Assembly (NCBI RefSeq): GCF_003610255.1
Contig: NZ_RAPS01000001.1
Span: 3,658,001-3,722,000, forward strand
Length of the DNA stretch: 64,000 bases
Direction of reading: 5' to 3'
From: Streptomyces sp. TLI_171
GTDB lineage: Bacteria > Actinomycetota > Actinomycetes > Streptomycetales > Streptomycetaceae
This document shows positions 18,301 to 25,879 of this stretch, piece after piece. The translations under genes were made by a program, and so were the position numbers. The notes under the pieces were generated by a model, which ran no database searches, had not been told where the DNA came from, and was given only the letters and a program-made list of their open reading frames with translations. Numbering within the stretch: position 1 is the first letter of the stretch; the number at the start of each line of letters is the position of its first letter.

Positions 18301-19974
18301 CTGTCTCCGGGGCGGGAGCCGCAGCTCGAACGCGAGCTCGCAGAGGTCGAGGCCCAGCTCAAGAACACCAAGGAACAACTCGCTGCGGACCGGGCACTAC
18401 TGCACTGCCTCAGTCGGATGACCACCAGGCAGAAGCAAGCCCTGAGCGCCTACGCAACTGCGATGTCGCACGCCGGCCGGGGTGCCACGGCACAGGGGAA
18501 GCGGCATCTGGCCGCGGCCCGGTCCGCGATGCGTGACGCGCGGGGAGCGGTGCCCGCGTGGGTCATGCCGCTGCGTCAGGTGGTCGAGATGCTGGATCCG
18601 GAACCCGACGCGTTCGACGTCGTCATCGTCGACGAGGCCAGCCAGGTCGGCTTGTCCGGGCTGCTGTTGCTGTGGTTGGCACCCCGGGTGATCGTCGTCG
18701 GCGATGACAAGCAGTGCGCACCGTTCTACACCGGCAACAAGCACGACAAGATCAACCAGAAGGTCGATGAACGGCTTGCCGGCTTCACCGACTGGCAGCG
18801 GGACGGCTTCAACCCGAAATCGAACCTGTACGAGTTGCTGTCCGCCCGCTTCACCGAGGTCATCCGGTTGACCGAGCACTTCCGTTGCATGCCGGAGATC
18901 ATCAAGTGGTCCTCGCGGCAGTTCTACCCGGACAACGAGTTGGTCCCCCTGCGCCAGTACGGCGCCGACCGGCTGAGGCCCCTGGAAGTCGTCCACGTGC
19001 GCGAGGGCTACTGCGAGGGGACGCGCGAGCGCCTCGTCAACCGGCCTGAAGCGGAACGGCTGGTCGGCAAGCTGCGCGAGCTGATCAGCGACCCTGCGTA
19101 CGCGGGGCGGAGCTTCGGCGTCATCGTGCTGCGGTCCGGTTCGCAGACGCGATTGCTGGAGGACCTGATCGATGCGGAGATCGGTCCTGAGGCGAGTAAG
19201 CGGCACGACATCCGAGTCGGAACTGCCGAACAGTTCCAGGGGGACGAGCGGGACGTGATCCTGCTCTCCATGGTGGTGGACGGCAACCACACCCGGGCAC
19301 TGACCGGAATGAACGACGGCAGGCGCTTCAACGTCGCGGCGAGCCGTGGCCGTGATCAGATGTGGCTCTTCACCTCCGTGACTCCGGATCAGCTGAGCAG
19401 CAAGGATCTGCGGCACTCCCTGCTCACCTACATGCAGAACCCGCCGGCCCTGCACCCCACACCGCCGACCTTGGCGGCGGTCACTTCCGATGAAAGGTGC
19501 GACCCGTTCGACTCACTGTTCGAGCAGAGGGTCTTCTTGGAGATCAGGCGCCGCGGGTACCACGTCCTTCCCCAGTGGGAGGTAGCGGGCAAGTTCATCG
19601 ACCTGGTCGTAGTCGGAGAGAACGCGCGGCTGGCCGTGGAGTGCGACGGCAGCCCTCACCACGCCACCAGCAAGAAGCGCCAAGAGGACTACGAGCGTGA
19701 GCGGGACCTGCGCCGTGCGGGATGGACGTTCTGGCGAGTGCGCAGCAGCGAGTTCGCGCTGGCACCCGACCAGGCTCTCGCCCCCTTGTGGCGCAAGCTA
19801 GCAGCGCTCGATATCCAACCGGGCACGGCTGGATTCGAACAACTCGCCTCTGACGGGGCGAGCACCTGGAACCCAGTGGCCTTGTACGACGAGGCACAGG
19901 ACGCGGTTGCTGATGACGAAGCGGCCGATGACGAGGATCTGTCCACCGATGACGCCCGAGGAGACCTGACATGA
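15382..19974 (+). CDS. Giant SF1 helicase with C-terminal Vsr/DUF559-like nuclease
   Basis: 1530 aa, TTG start with GGAGGGG nine bases upstream. The SF1 (UPF1/Dna2-like) helicase core has Walker A GPPGTGKTHT at residues 399-408, DEAS at about 1084 in VIVDEASQVGL, GDDKQCAP near 1107, AEQFQGDERDVI (motif V) and NVAASRGRDQ (motif VI) near 1317. A long helical insertion separates motifs Ia and II. The last 150 residues form a PD-(D/E)XK/Vsr-like nuclease (REase_MTES_1575/DUF559 type): FEQRVFLEIRRRGY, FIDLVV, then ECDGSPHH near 1419. Helicase-nuclease fusions of this kind are found in anti-phage systems such as Hhe- or Mokosh-like genes. The stop overlaps the HEPN gene (ATGA). Confidence 0.85.
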   Translation: MKQPVLRADDPQVVRHTRDLVEFLREFVRSSYKPVRDCSKYKQVLWLAECPDEVIPAKPAASGVLFKVKHYPVRPAPTIPDVLQGWIEPQDVASAATGDPLLAEIGPGRGYAEDEDGNTYEIDEIAREDALDVLNAYGRWLPEWRRWAQREQAEEPYRQLHRRLYRMATQIQQEGEAFEAVLSTGLLALDRGSKRERVYRHVLTVPLMLAVDPVKLHITVSLSDGDSPRLEDGDFLDEAHGYTAQLLNALRSQVEEDTFHPLSTDALDVLRSWCERAFGMEHAARFDDSWSRPDETSPAEPRVSFTPAIVLRERGQGALVTFYDGIARRLAQPGTVSPLGLAQLLFQIEPEQRTGWAAGGAGGFEAALGPDPLFPLPVNRAQREVLSRLQKDTGVVVQGPPGTGKTHTIANLISALLADGKRVLVTSEKAQALKVLRDKIPQKLRQLCVLQGDFRYEGGDELGQSVRSLSHLSASVTTDQLAERIEGHQQDRSDLEKLQAELRADLRDLREAEWVEHPESAVAPGYSGRLAGIVELVSGRAASYGWLPELPAAASAHPPITAEDAQRLLGLVERHGFEVLTSRAFLCPAPESLPAPARFEELVRSLQAALEVSGGAHSEASLTMADRGEELIDTVIGLLDTAERALQQEGLPADPAMWQQDHWETTALVDGMADKRQQLWEGVRRHSARAMEVRDQLLGMPLMEVVLPQVSQTEEPHQRAAAREFAQYLRTNGQPGRWALKKPFHKQARPLLENCRVDGRVPRTAEEVEAVVVHLDLRECARQLQERWKAFSAPKAEGNSEAVLSELLDRYTLLQAVDSFTGAARAVHDALVKAGVKGLMVRSPEQWNEVRHTAEHAQLVLSARLAERELASLIESLPNPSGADVPELAEVHRAASNRDATAYARAVDAVGAAYLREADRRQAYELLTQLQEGLPELGRAFAASPTDPQWQGRFATLQQAWSWQLAKRFMDRMLSPGREPQLERELAEVEAQLKNTKEQLAADRALLHCLSRMTTRQKQALSAYATAMSHAGRGATAQGKRHLAAARSAMRDARGAVPAWVMPLRQVVEMLDPEPDAFDVVIVDEASQVGLSGLLLLWLAPRVIVVGDDKQCAPFYTGNKHDKINQKVDERLAGFTDWQRDGFNPKSNLYELLSARFTEVIRLTEHFRCMPEIIKWSSRQFYPDNELVPLRQYGADRLRPLEVVHVREGYCEGTRERLVNRPEAERLVGKLRELISDPAYAGRSFGVIVLRSGSQTRLLEDLIDAEIGPEASKRHDIRVGTAEQFQGDERDVILLSMVVDGNHTRALTGMNDGRRFNVAASRGRDQMWLFTSVTPDQLSSKDLRHSLLTYMQNPPALHPTPPTLAAVTSDERCDPFDSLFEQRVFLEIRRRGYHVLPQWEVAGKFIDLVVVGENARLAVECDGSPHHATSKKRQEDYERERDLRRAGWTFWRVRSSEFALAPDQALAPLWRKLAALDIQPGTAGFEQLASDGASTWNPVALYDEAQDAVADDEAADDEDLSTDDARGDLT

Positions 19975-20957
19975 GCCAGTCGTTCGACGAGAGCGTCCTC
20001 ATCGAGATTGCCTACTTGATCTGCGGCGACGATCCACCGCTGCTGTACCGCAAGGGCTACCAGATCGCCGAATTCCTGCGCCGCGCGAAGTGGGAGGACG
20101 TCCCCGACCACGACGGCACGCCGCGGCACCAGTGGACGCTCGGGCTGCTTCGCGAACGCCAGGAGGAAGGCGAGGACGATGCCCTGAAAGCGGTGCTGCG
20201 ACTCGCCGACCAACGTGAGTACGTCGGACAGCCACGCGAGTACAAGGCCACTGTCGCCCGGCTAGACGAGGTTCTGGCCCTGGAAGGATGTCGAATTGGC
20301 TACGCGGAGGGACAGCCGATCCTCGTACCGGTCGAGGTCGGTGCCGACGAGCCGGTGCGGATGCCCAGGGTCGAACTGCAGGTATCCGTCTCGCAGGTCA
20401 TCAGTGACCCGGCGTTGGCAGCAGCAGTCCAGACCAGACTAGACGAGGCGCACACGTGTTACGAGCACGGTGCGTACACGGCAGCCGTGATCATGCTGGG
20501 CAGTCTCCTGGAAGGGGTTCTCGTGCACGTCGCCCAAGTGCGCGCAGTTACTCGGACGCTGAGAAAGCGACCGGAGGACATGGGCCTGAAGGAACTCGTC
20601 GATCTCGCACACGACAACGGCTGGATCGAGCACGACGCGAAGCTCGCTTCGGAACTCGTGCGGCATTACCGCAACCTGGTGCATCCAACGGCGGAACGAC
20701 GGAACGGACATGGGCCCAACCGCGACACGGTCGACATGTGCTGGCCGGTTGTCAACGCCGCTCTCAACGACCTGGTTGCCACCGCGTCGGCTGCACCCGC
20801 CCGGCTGGCGCCCTCAGCCCCGCCCATCTCCGGAACGAATAACCCGACCCCGGCATCCGTCGCCCGACCTCGACGCCCTTCCAGGCCGACCGATGGACAG
20901 CCGAACCGTCCGCGTGCCGGTGCAGGACCCGTTCGGCCGACGACGAATCCTGGATGA
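19971..20957 (+). CDS. Abi-like protein with C-terminal HEPN domain
   Basis: 328 aa, start overlapping the helicase-nuclease stop by 4 bases, so the two are made together. The N-terminal 110 residues (LLYRKGYQIAEFLRRAKWEDVP, then QWTLGLLRE) resemble the non-catalytic N-terminal domains of AbiJ-type abortive infection proteins. Residues 150-270 are helical with R231-x6-H238 in RHYRNLVHP, the HEPN/DUF4145 ribonuclease-type motif. The tail beyond about 280 is Pro/Arg-rich and probably disordered; it runs into the region upstream of an attachment site. HEPN proteins often cleave RNA to arrest infected cells. I infer an effector partner for the helicase-nuclease. The N-terminal assignment is tentative; the HEPN call is firmer. 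Confidence 0.7.
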   Translation: MSQSFDESVLIEIAYLICGDDPPLLYRKGYQIAEFLRRAKWEDVPDHDGTPRHQWTLGLLRERQEEGEDDALKAVLRLADQREYVGQPREYKATVARLDEVLALEGCRIGYAEGQPILVPVEVGADEPVRMPRVELQVSVSQVISDPALAAAVQTRLDEAHTCYEHGAYTAAVIMLGSLLEGVLVHVAQVRAVTRTLRKRPEDMGLKELVDLAHDNGWIEHDAKLASELVRHYRNLVHPTAERRNGHGPNRDTVDMCWPVVNAALNDLVATASAAPARLAPSAPPISGTNNPTPASVARPRRPSRPTDGQPNRPRAGAGPVRPTTNPG

Positions 20958-21064
20958 CCCGCAGACCCGAAACCGTTCGTCTTGCCTGCACCTCGGTAAC
21001 CAGAGAATCGGACGGTTGACCAGGTGCGAGATAGACCGGCCGGGCCATGAGTTCCAGGCTGCGT

Positions 21065-21084
21065 GGTCTGAGTTCTGGTCCCAG
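21065..21084. repeat. Arm-type direct repeat left of att core A
   Basis: Two 7-base units (GGTCTGA and GGTCCCA) 12 bases apart, 114 bases before att core A. The same arrangement precedes all four cores and matches the repeat on the integrase side (21296-21314). Interpreted as integrase arm-binding sites. Confidence 0.55.
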
Positions 21085-21178
21085 TCGTTCCTGTCCAGCC
21101 GGGTTCGAGCACTGCTTGATCAACTTCGTCGCCGCAGGTTGGGGCGGGCGTGAACCCGACGGACAGCGCTGAGGAGAA

Positions 21179-21233
21179 TCGGAAAACGTGTTGGGGGCAA
21201 CCCCTCACGAGTTCGAATCTCGTATCCTCCGCC
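21179..21233 (+). repeat. att core A: 3' half of tRNA-Ser gene
   Basis: A 55-base segment matches the anticodon-loop-to-3'-end half of tRNA-Ser (GGA-type loop, variable arm TTGGGGGCAACCCC, T-loop GTTCGAATC, acceptor strand ATCCTCCGCC). The tRNA 5' half is absent, so it is an attachment relic and not a tRNA gene. Three more copies lie at 26.7, 28.1 and 30.8 kb. This one is flanked by arm repeats on both sides and by an integrase remnant, so it looks like an attP or element-element junction. Confidence 0.8.
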
Positions 21234-21251
21234 TTCGCCCGCCAGGGCAAA

Positions 21252-21288
21252 CGAAAGGCCCCGACCGGTTTCCGGTCGGGGCCTTCGT
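21252..21288. terminator. Hairpin after att core A
   Basis: AGGCCCCGACCGG pairs perfectly with CCGGTCGGGGCCT (loop TTT), followed by CTTCG. It is a terminator for the integrase remnant (leftward) and for reads through the tRNA fragment (rightward). The sequence differs from the terminator after cores B, C and D. Confidence 0.75.
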
Positions 21289-21295
21289 CATCCAC

Positions 21296-21314
21296 AGTCT
21301 CATCTGTAGTCTCA
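21296..21314. repeat. Arm-type direct repeat on the integrase side of core A
   Basis: AGTCTCA-N5-AGTCTCA, with the same 12-base period and nearly the same unit as the repeats left of cores A, C and D. It overlaps the stop codon of the integrase remnant. Together with 21065-21084 it gives a lambda-type attP layout. Confidence 0.55.
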
Positions 21315-21500
21315 ACCGGCCTTTTTGAGAGGCGCCGGGGCGTCCCCGTCGGCGTCCTCGGCCACCTCCCAGATGAGGCCGCCCACGCGCTCGGCGACGT
21401 CCTGGAGGATTCCCGACGTGACGTGCTGGTACCGGGCGGCCATCGCGGTGGACGACCAGCCCATGATCTGCATCACCATCCGCTCGGGGACGCCGAGAAT
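21312..21500 (-). pseudogene. Tyrosine integrase, C-terminal remnant
   Basis: The minus strand reads GVPERMVMQIMGWSSTAMAA followed by RYQHVTSGILQDVAERVGGL and a short tail to the stop at 21312. This is the end of a tyrosine recombinase, with the nucleophile tyrosine in RYQHVT. The preceding box with the HxLRH motif is missing or out of frame (the sequence upstream of GVPER reads as an unrelated string), so only about 60 codons remain. Its position beside the tRNA 3' half and arm repeats is normal for an element that uses the tRNA-Ser site. The function is lost. Confidence 0.8.
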
Positions 21501-21623
21501 GAGTTCTCGGCCCGTGTCCCGAGCACATGCGGCAGTAGTTCGAGGGGCATCCGGCGGCTCAAGACGGGGCGGGCAATGGCGGGGGACGCCGAAGGAGTTC
21601 GACGCTTGGCCTACCGTCTACGA

Positions 21624-22016
21624 TCAAGGCCGTGGCAGGGCGCAGAAGGCCGTTCCGCCGGGCATGCGTTGCCTGTTCTTCGCCACCAGGGCGTAGACCT
21701 GACGGGCGCAGGTGCGTACGCCGGGCAGGCTGAGCGCGGCTGCGGCCAGTTGGTAGCGGCGGGCCGGTGAGGAGCCGACGAAGCGGGCCAGCGCGTGGGC
21801 TCCGCTCGCGTGGACCGTGTCGTTGTGGAAGAGGAGCACTTCCCGGTCCAGCCGTGGCAGGTGCGGGGCGGTGAGTCTCTCCGGCAGGGCCTGCCAAGGG
21901 ACGGCGTCGATCTGCGGTGCCGCCCGCCGGCGGATCCGGTCGATCGTGGCCTGGCAGAAGGCGCAGTCCCCGTCGTAAGCCAGCACCCATTCTGAGGTGT
22001 CGGCGGTGCCGCTCAT
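21624..22016 (-). CDS. DCC1-like thiol-disulfide oxidoreductase family protein (DUF393)
   Basis: 130 aa. Begins with a beta-strand and the DxxCxxC-type motif YDGDCAFCQATID, typical of the DCC/DUF393 family, then a thioredoxin-like helical region (EVLLFHNDTVHASGAHAL). The family is a predicted disulfide oxidoreductase. The start overlaps the stop of the HTTM gene by 4 bases. DCC, HTTM and DUF5819 genes travel together in actinomycetes, possibly as a membrane redox/carboxylase-like unit of unknown substrate. Confidence 0.85.
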   Translation of the reverse strand: MSGTADTSEWVLAYDGDCAFCQATIDRIRRRAAPQIDAVPWQALPERLTAPHLPRLDREVLLFHNDTVHASGAHALARFVGSSPARRYQLAAAALSLPGVRTCARQVYALVAKNRQRMPGGTAFCALPRP

Positions 22017-23197
22017 CTCTCCTCCGCCCGCTGCCGAGACGTCTCCTCATGCGCTGTGGCCTCGGTCGGCGAGCCCGGCTGCGGGGGTACGGCCGAGTTC
22101 CCGGCGCGGCGCGAGTCCCCTACGTCCCCGGCTACCGCGGGCCGGAACGTGCGGCGCCACAATTCTCCGGGGTACCTGCAGAAGCGGTCGGGAAGGAATA
22201 CGGCATCCGCGACGATCATGGCCCCGGAGAAGAGCGGAAGTCCCATGAGGATCGCGATGCCCAGGTGCATGCCGAGCAGCATCGTCAGGACGATGTACTT
22301 CAGCCTGCCGAACAGGACGAACGGGAAGGCCACTTGCAGCAGCACGGTCATGTACGTGGCGAAGGCGATCAGCAGAGGGTGGCTGTCCACCATGAGTGAC
22401 AGTGCGGGCCATGGCCGGAAGAGGTCGAGGTTCACGACGTAGTGGAGGGCGGTGCCGTTCTGCCATGTGCCGCCCTGCACCTTGTACAGGCCTGCGGAGC
22501 CGTAGACGATGCAGACCTGGGCGGCGATGACGAACATGGCGCAGTTGTGCAGCGTTGTGCTCAAAAGCCGCCTGACCGACAGGAGTTCGCGTCGGAGGTT
22601 AGACGGTCCGGGGCTGGATGACGGGCTGTCGGCCTGGTTCGGGGAGGACCGCAGGCGGGCCCTGCGCGCGTCGAGGGACCAGCGTCGGCCGCATGATGTG
22701 AAGCACAGGTACAGGGCCATGAGGAGAATGAGGTTGTCTCCTCCGTCCGTCATGAAGATGGCTCGCGCGTGGAACGAGGCAACCAGGACGGCGAACAGGA
22801 TCGACACCACCCTGGTCCGCCAGCCGATCATGAACAGCGCGGACGTGACGAGAGCCGCCGCGTAGCAGAGCTCGAAGTACGCCTGGCTGTCGGACAGGGT
22901 GAGGACGCTGAACCAGCCGGTCTGGTCGAAGAGCTGTCTCGCCAGGGCGGGCGTCCACGGGGATCCGGGGCCCCAGATCTCGTCGCGGTGCGGGAATTCT
23001 CGCAGCAGGAAGGCGAGGTAGAGCAGTCCGTACCCGATGCGCAGCACCGCCGCCGCGTGGAGGGACATCGGCCGATCGGTGACTGCGCTGCCCAGCGCGC
23101 CGAGGTGACGGAGCACCGGCCGTGTGCCGGTGTCGCCTGTCCGCAGGACCGTTTGGCGTGGGGCGGGCACAGGAGGTGAGGTCTGCTCAGTTCCCAT
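22013..23197 (-). CDS. HTTM-domain integral membrane protein
   Basis: 394 aa with about seven hydrophobic segments, HTTM (horizontally transferred transmembrane, related to vitamin-K-dependent gamma-carboxylase). Typical segments are LRIGYGLLYLAFLLREFPHR, DGGDNLILLMALYLCFT and a late GLYKVQGGTWQNGTALHYVV. A hydrophilic loop near residues 175-205 is rich in Ser/Pro. The C-terminal 60 residues are polar and cytoplasmic. The gene overlaps both neighbours (DUF5819 upstream by 11 bases, DCC downstream by 4), so the three are one transcript. Function is not known. Confidence 0.85.
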   Translation of the reverse strand: MGTEQTSPPVPAPRQTVLRTGDTGTRPVLRHLGALGSAVTDRPMSLHAAAVLRIGYGLLYLAFLLREFPHRDEIWGPGSPWTPALARQLFDQTGWFSVLTLSDSQAYFELCYAAALVTSALFMIGWRTRVVSILFAVLVASFHARAIFMTDGGDNLILLMALYLCFTSCGRRWSLDARRARLRSSPNQADSPSSSPGPSNLRRELLSVRRLLSTTLHNCAMFVIAAQVCIVYGSAGLYKVQGGTWQNGTALHYVVNLDLFRPWPALSLMVDSHPLLIAFATYMTVLLQVAFPFVLFGRLKYIVLTMLLGMHLGIAILMGLPLFSGAMIVADAVFLPDRFCRYPGELWRRTFRPAVAGDVGDSRRAGNSAVPPQPGSPTEATAHEETSRQRAEER

Positions 23198-23900
23198 TGG
23201 GTGTCACCTTCCACCAGGGCAGGTACCGGGTGTCGACTGCGGCCGGCGTTGTCGGGTGGGGGGCGCCGGGCGTGGTCGGCGCCGCAATCGGCCTCGTGAT
23301 CACCCGCAGCTGGACGGCTTCGAACGTGCCGCTCTGATGGGCGGCGGCTCGCTCCACCGCAATGTTGCGCAGGTACTTCTGCAACATCAGAGCGCGCGCG
23401 GAGTGCGGATTGTCGTCGGTGCCTTGCAGTTCGAGGTAGGAGGTCCAGGCGCGACGCAGCATGTTCTGCGTCGTGTGACTCGGGAAAATGTTGTGCTCGA
23501 CATCGGAGGCGTCCACGGCGGTCAGGTCGAACCATTCGCCGATCTGAGCCGTGCCGTCCGGTGAGGTCCTTGTGGTCCTGACAGAAATCTGCCTGGTGAC
23601 CGACTCCGGATCCGGAGCGAAAAGCCGCCAGTTCTGCTCGAACAACGGGTAGATCCACGCATCGATCTGCCTGCTGTAGTACTGCGACATCTGGTTCGGT
23701 GGGGCGACGTAAAGAAACACCAGAAGCACGTGGACGACGGACGTTGCCAGGCACAACGCCACGGCCATCGCCAGGGCCGCCGCCAGCGGGCGCGGCGGCC
23801 CCGGGGCGGTGATGGTGCCGTCCGCCCGTGGACGGCTCGACTCCATCTCATTCACGGACTCTGCGCCGCCCAGCACCTGGCCGGGCCCGGTCCTTCCCAT
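23187..23900 (-). CDS. DUF5819 family membrane-anchored protein
   Basis: Up to 237 aa. One N-terminal membrane helix (AAALAMAVALCLATSVVHVLL) followed by an extracytoplasmic domain with WIYPLFEQNWRLFAPDPE, the hallmark of DUF5819, and YLELQGTDDNPHSARALMLQ. Candidate starts are 23900 (used here, with GGCAGG just upstream) and an ATG at 23846 (219 aa); the extra residues are unlikely to matter. It is first in the operon with the HTTM and DCC genes. The family has no known biochemical role; co-occurrence with HTTM proteins is the main clue. Confidence 0.8.
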   Translation of the reverse strand: MGRTGPGQVLGGAESVNEMESSRPRADGTITAPGPPRPLAAALAMAVALCLATSVVHVLLVFLYVAPPNQMSQYYSRQIDAWIYPLFEQNWRLFAPDPESVTRQISVRTTRTSPDGTAQIGEWFDLTAVDASDVEHNIFPSHTTQNMLRRAWTSYLELQGTDDNPHSARALMLQKYLRNIAVERAAAHQSGTFEAVQLRVITRPIAAPTTPGAPHPTTPAAVDTRYLPWWKVTPNGN

Positions 23901-24010
23901 CCTGCCTGCTCCCCTCGGCTCTGCTACCCCTGAGCGTCCCTGGGGCGCGCGACGGAATCCGTGACGATCCGCCGCGCGCCACCAAGTCCTTGGCCGGCTC
24001 TACGACTCAG

Positions 24011-25222
24011 CTACCAGCTCCCGGACTCGTCACACCCGCAGTCACCACCCTGGTCGCCACCGTGCTCACCGCCGTGGTCGCCGTGGTCGCCACCGTGCTC
24101 ACCGCCGTGGTCGCCGTGGTCACCGCCGTGGTCGCCGTGGTCACCGTGGTCGCCACCGTGCTCACCGCCGTGGTCGCCACCGCCCGTGGTGCCGCCGGTG
24201 GTGCCTCCGCCTGTGGTGGCCCCACCGGTACCGCCCGTGCTGCCCGCGATAACTCCACCGAGGACGCCGCCCGTGGTGCCACCCGTGGTCAGGACACCGC
24301 CGAGCAGACCGCCCAGGGCCCCACCGGTCCCGCCGCCTGTCGTGGTGCCAGCGACCACGCCACCCGTGGTGCCCCCGGTGGCGGTGCCCCCAGTGGTGCC
24401 GGCGATGAGGCCGCCCGTGGTGGTTCCGGCGACCACGCCACCCGTCGTGGTGGCTCCGCCGGTGCCGCCGGTCGTGCCGACCGCGCAGGTCGCCCGTGTG
24501 ATCCGGTTGGTGTCAAGCGTCACGGAGCCGGCGGTCTGCGCCAGCGCCCTGCCGTCGAGGCTTGCCCCGGTCTGCATGCCGATCGAGGCCAGGGTCATGA
24601 TGTTGCCCACGAAGGTGGTGTCCGTGCCGATCGTCGCCGAACTCCCGACCTGCCAGAAGACGTTGCACGGCGCTGCGCCGTTGGTCAGGAGCACGTGGCT
24701 GTTGGAGGCCGTGATCAGGGTCGAGCCGATCTGGAACACCCACACGGCGTTGGGGTCGCCGTGGGCGTCCAGCGTGAGCGTGCCGGTGAGGTTGATGGAG
24801 GACGTCGCCTTGTAGACACCGGGGCCGAGGGTCTGACCACCGAGGTCTCCGGGGGAGGTGAGGTCGAAGTCCTTTGCCTGGCCTGCGGCAGCGTTGTACG
24901 CCGTGGTCAGGTCGGTCTGGGCCTGTGCCGCGAGCGCGTCCGTCTGGTGGATCGAACCGTTCACCTGGCTGGGGAGCAGGCCGGTGATCGATGTCCCCGG
25001 ACTCACCCCGACGTCTCCGGTGATCACGGAGGGTCCGGTGTTGGTGACGGACTGGCCGCCCAGAACCGCGAAGCTGTCGGCTGCTCCGAGGTTGACGGCC
25101 GTGGCGATGGCGTGAGCCGGTGCCGGGGACACCGTGGTGGCGGCGGCGGCGATGAACGCCACCGCCGCGATCCAGGTGGCAACAGTGCGCCAGTGAAGCG
25201 CACCAGAGATGTTCAGTGTCAT
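24011..25222 (-). CDS. Secreted ice-binding-like (DUF3494) protein with Gly-Asp-His tail
   Basis: 403 aa. A signal peptide (WIAAVAFIAAAATTVSPAPAHA) ends near residue 38. Residues 40-245 match the DUF3494 ice-binding-like beta-solenoid: LGAADSFAVLGGQSVTNTG, VITGDVGVSPG, LGPGVYKATSS, WVFQIGSTLITA and VFWQVGSSATIGT. Next comes a Gly/Thr repeat stretch (GGVVAGTTTGG units), then about 50 residues of GGDHG/GGEHG/GDHGDHG repeats, ending CGCDESGSW. DUF3494 proteins may bind ice or act as adhesins; in streptomycetes the role is unclear. The His/Asp-rich tail could bind metal ions. No sortase motif or C-terminal membrane helix is present, so it is presumably released. An AT-rich patch (25365-25385) may hold the promoter. 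Confidence 0.85.
   Translation of the reverse strand: MTLNISGALHWRTVATWIAAVAFIAAAATTVSPAPAHAIATAVNLGAADSFAVLGGQSVTNTGPSVITGDVGVSPGTSITGLLPSQVNGSIHQTDALAAQAQTDLTTAYNAAAGQAKDFDLTSPGDLGGQTLGPGVYKATSSINLTGTLTLDAHGDPNAVWVFQIGSTLITASNSHVLLTNGAAPCNVFWQVGSSATIGTDTTFVGNIMTLASIGMQTGASLDGRALAQTAGSVTLDTNRITRATCAVGTTGGTGGATTTGGVVAGTTTGGLIAGTTGGTATGGTTGGVVAGTTTGGGTGGALGGLLGGVLTTGGTTGGVLGGVIAGSTGGTGGATTGGGTTGGTTGGGDHGGEHGGDHGDHGDHGGDHGDHGGEHGGDHGDHGGEHGGDQGGDCGCDESGSW
24040..24200. repeat. Tandem repeat coding the Gly-Asp-His tail
   Basis: About 160 bases of imperfect tandem units such as CACCGCCGTGGTCGC in 9- and 18-base periods. They encode the GDHG/GEHG units of the ice-binding-like protein on the minus strand. 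Such repeats are prone to slippage and length change. Confidence 0.8.
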
Positions 25223-25870
25223 CTAGAGGCCCATTCCTGAGGGGAAATATGGCAGGTTAGAGATTTTCGCCGATTCACGACGACCACTGTGGACTTCTCG
25301 TCGGCAGGTGACACCCACCCGGAACCGTCCGGAGGAGGAAATCCGGTTTCACTTTAGCCGACGTTAAAAGTATATATACGATCCATGGGATGAATTGCAG
25401 CGCCCGTAGCGGCCCTACTTCGACAAATGTCATATGAGCACACGGACGATCCCGCGGATCGACCACTGTCCAGTTTTCGCCGCGTAGGCGACGGGTTCGG
25501 GGCGCCGTTCTCGCGCCCCGAGGAATGAGTCGGAGCCGGCGGTCCGGCAGCAGGCAGGTCCAGTCTGTGCTACCGCACGAACGGCGGGAGTTGACGAACA
25601 TGCAGGGCTCCGCTTGATCGCTTGCCTACGAAGGACTTGCGATACCGAACAGGGTTGCACGCCAAATGCACCGACGTCGCTGAAAGACACGACAGTTCCG
25701 CCCCGTGATGGTCCTGCCCTGCGGACGACCACGCGGTGCAGGCGCTTGAACAGGGCAAATGCCCGATGCTCCGGGGTGCGTGGCGTGGCATTCGGCGGTA
25801 TGCAGGGGCACCCGGAAGTGGCGGCGAGCTGCCGCCTCGGCCGGTTACGACTGCGCGCGGCCGGGCTGGC
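25223..25870. other. Gene-poor stretch with AT-rich promoter-like patch
   Basis: No convincing gene. It holds the leader of the leftward ice-binding-like gene, with the unusually AT-rich run TAAAAGTATATATACGATCC near 25365-25384 as its probable promoter, and relic sequence continuing into the IS5 remnant. Short ORFs here lack codon bias and ribosome sites. Confidence 0.5.
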
Positions 25871-25879
25871 ACGGCTGTG

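Noticed and set aside
24040..24200. CRISPR-like tandem repeats
   Set aside because: Units are 9-18 bases without unique spacers and encode Gly-Asp-His residues of a secreted protein.
25275..25601. 108-aa minus-strand ORF in the gene-poor stretch
   Set aside because: No ribosome site or codon bias and no similarity to known proteins.
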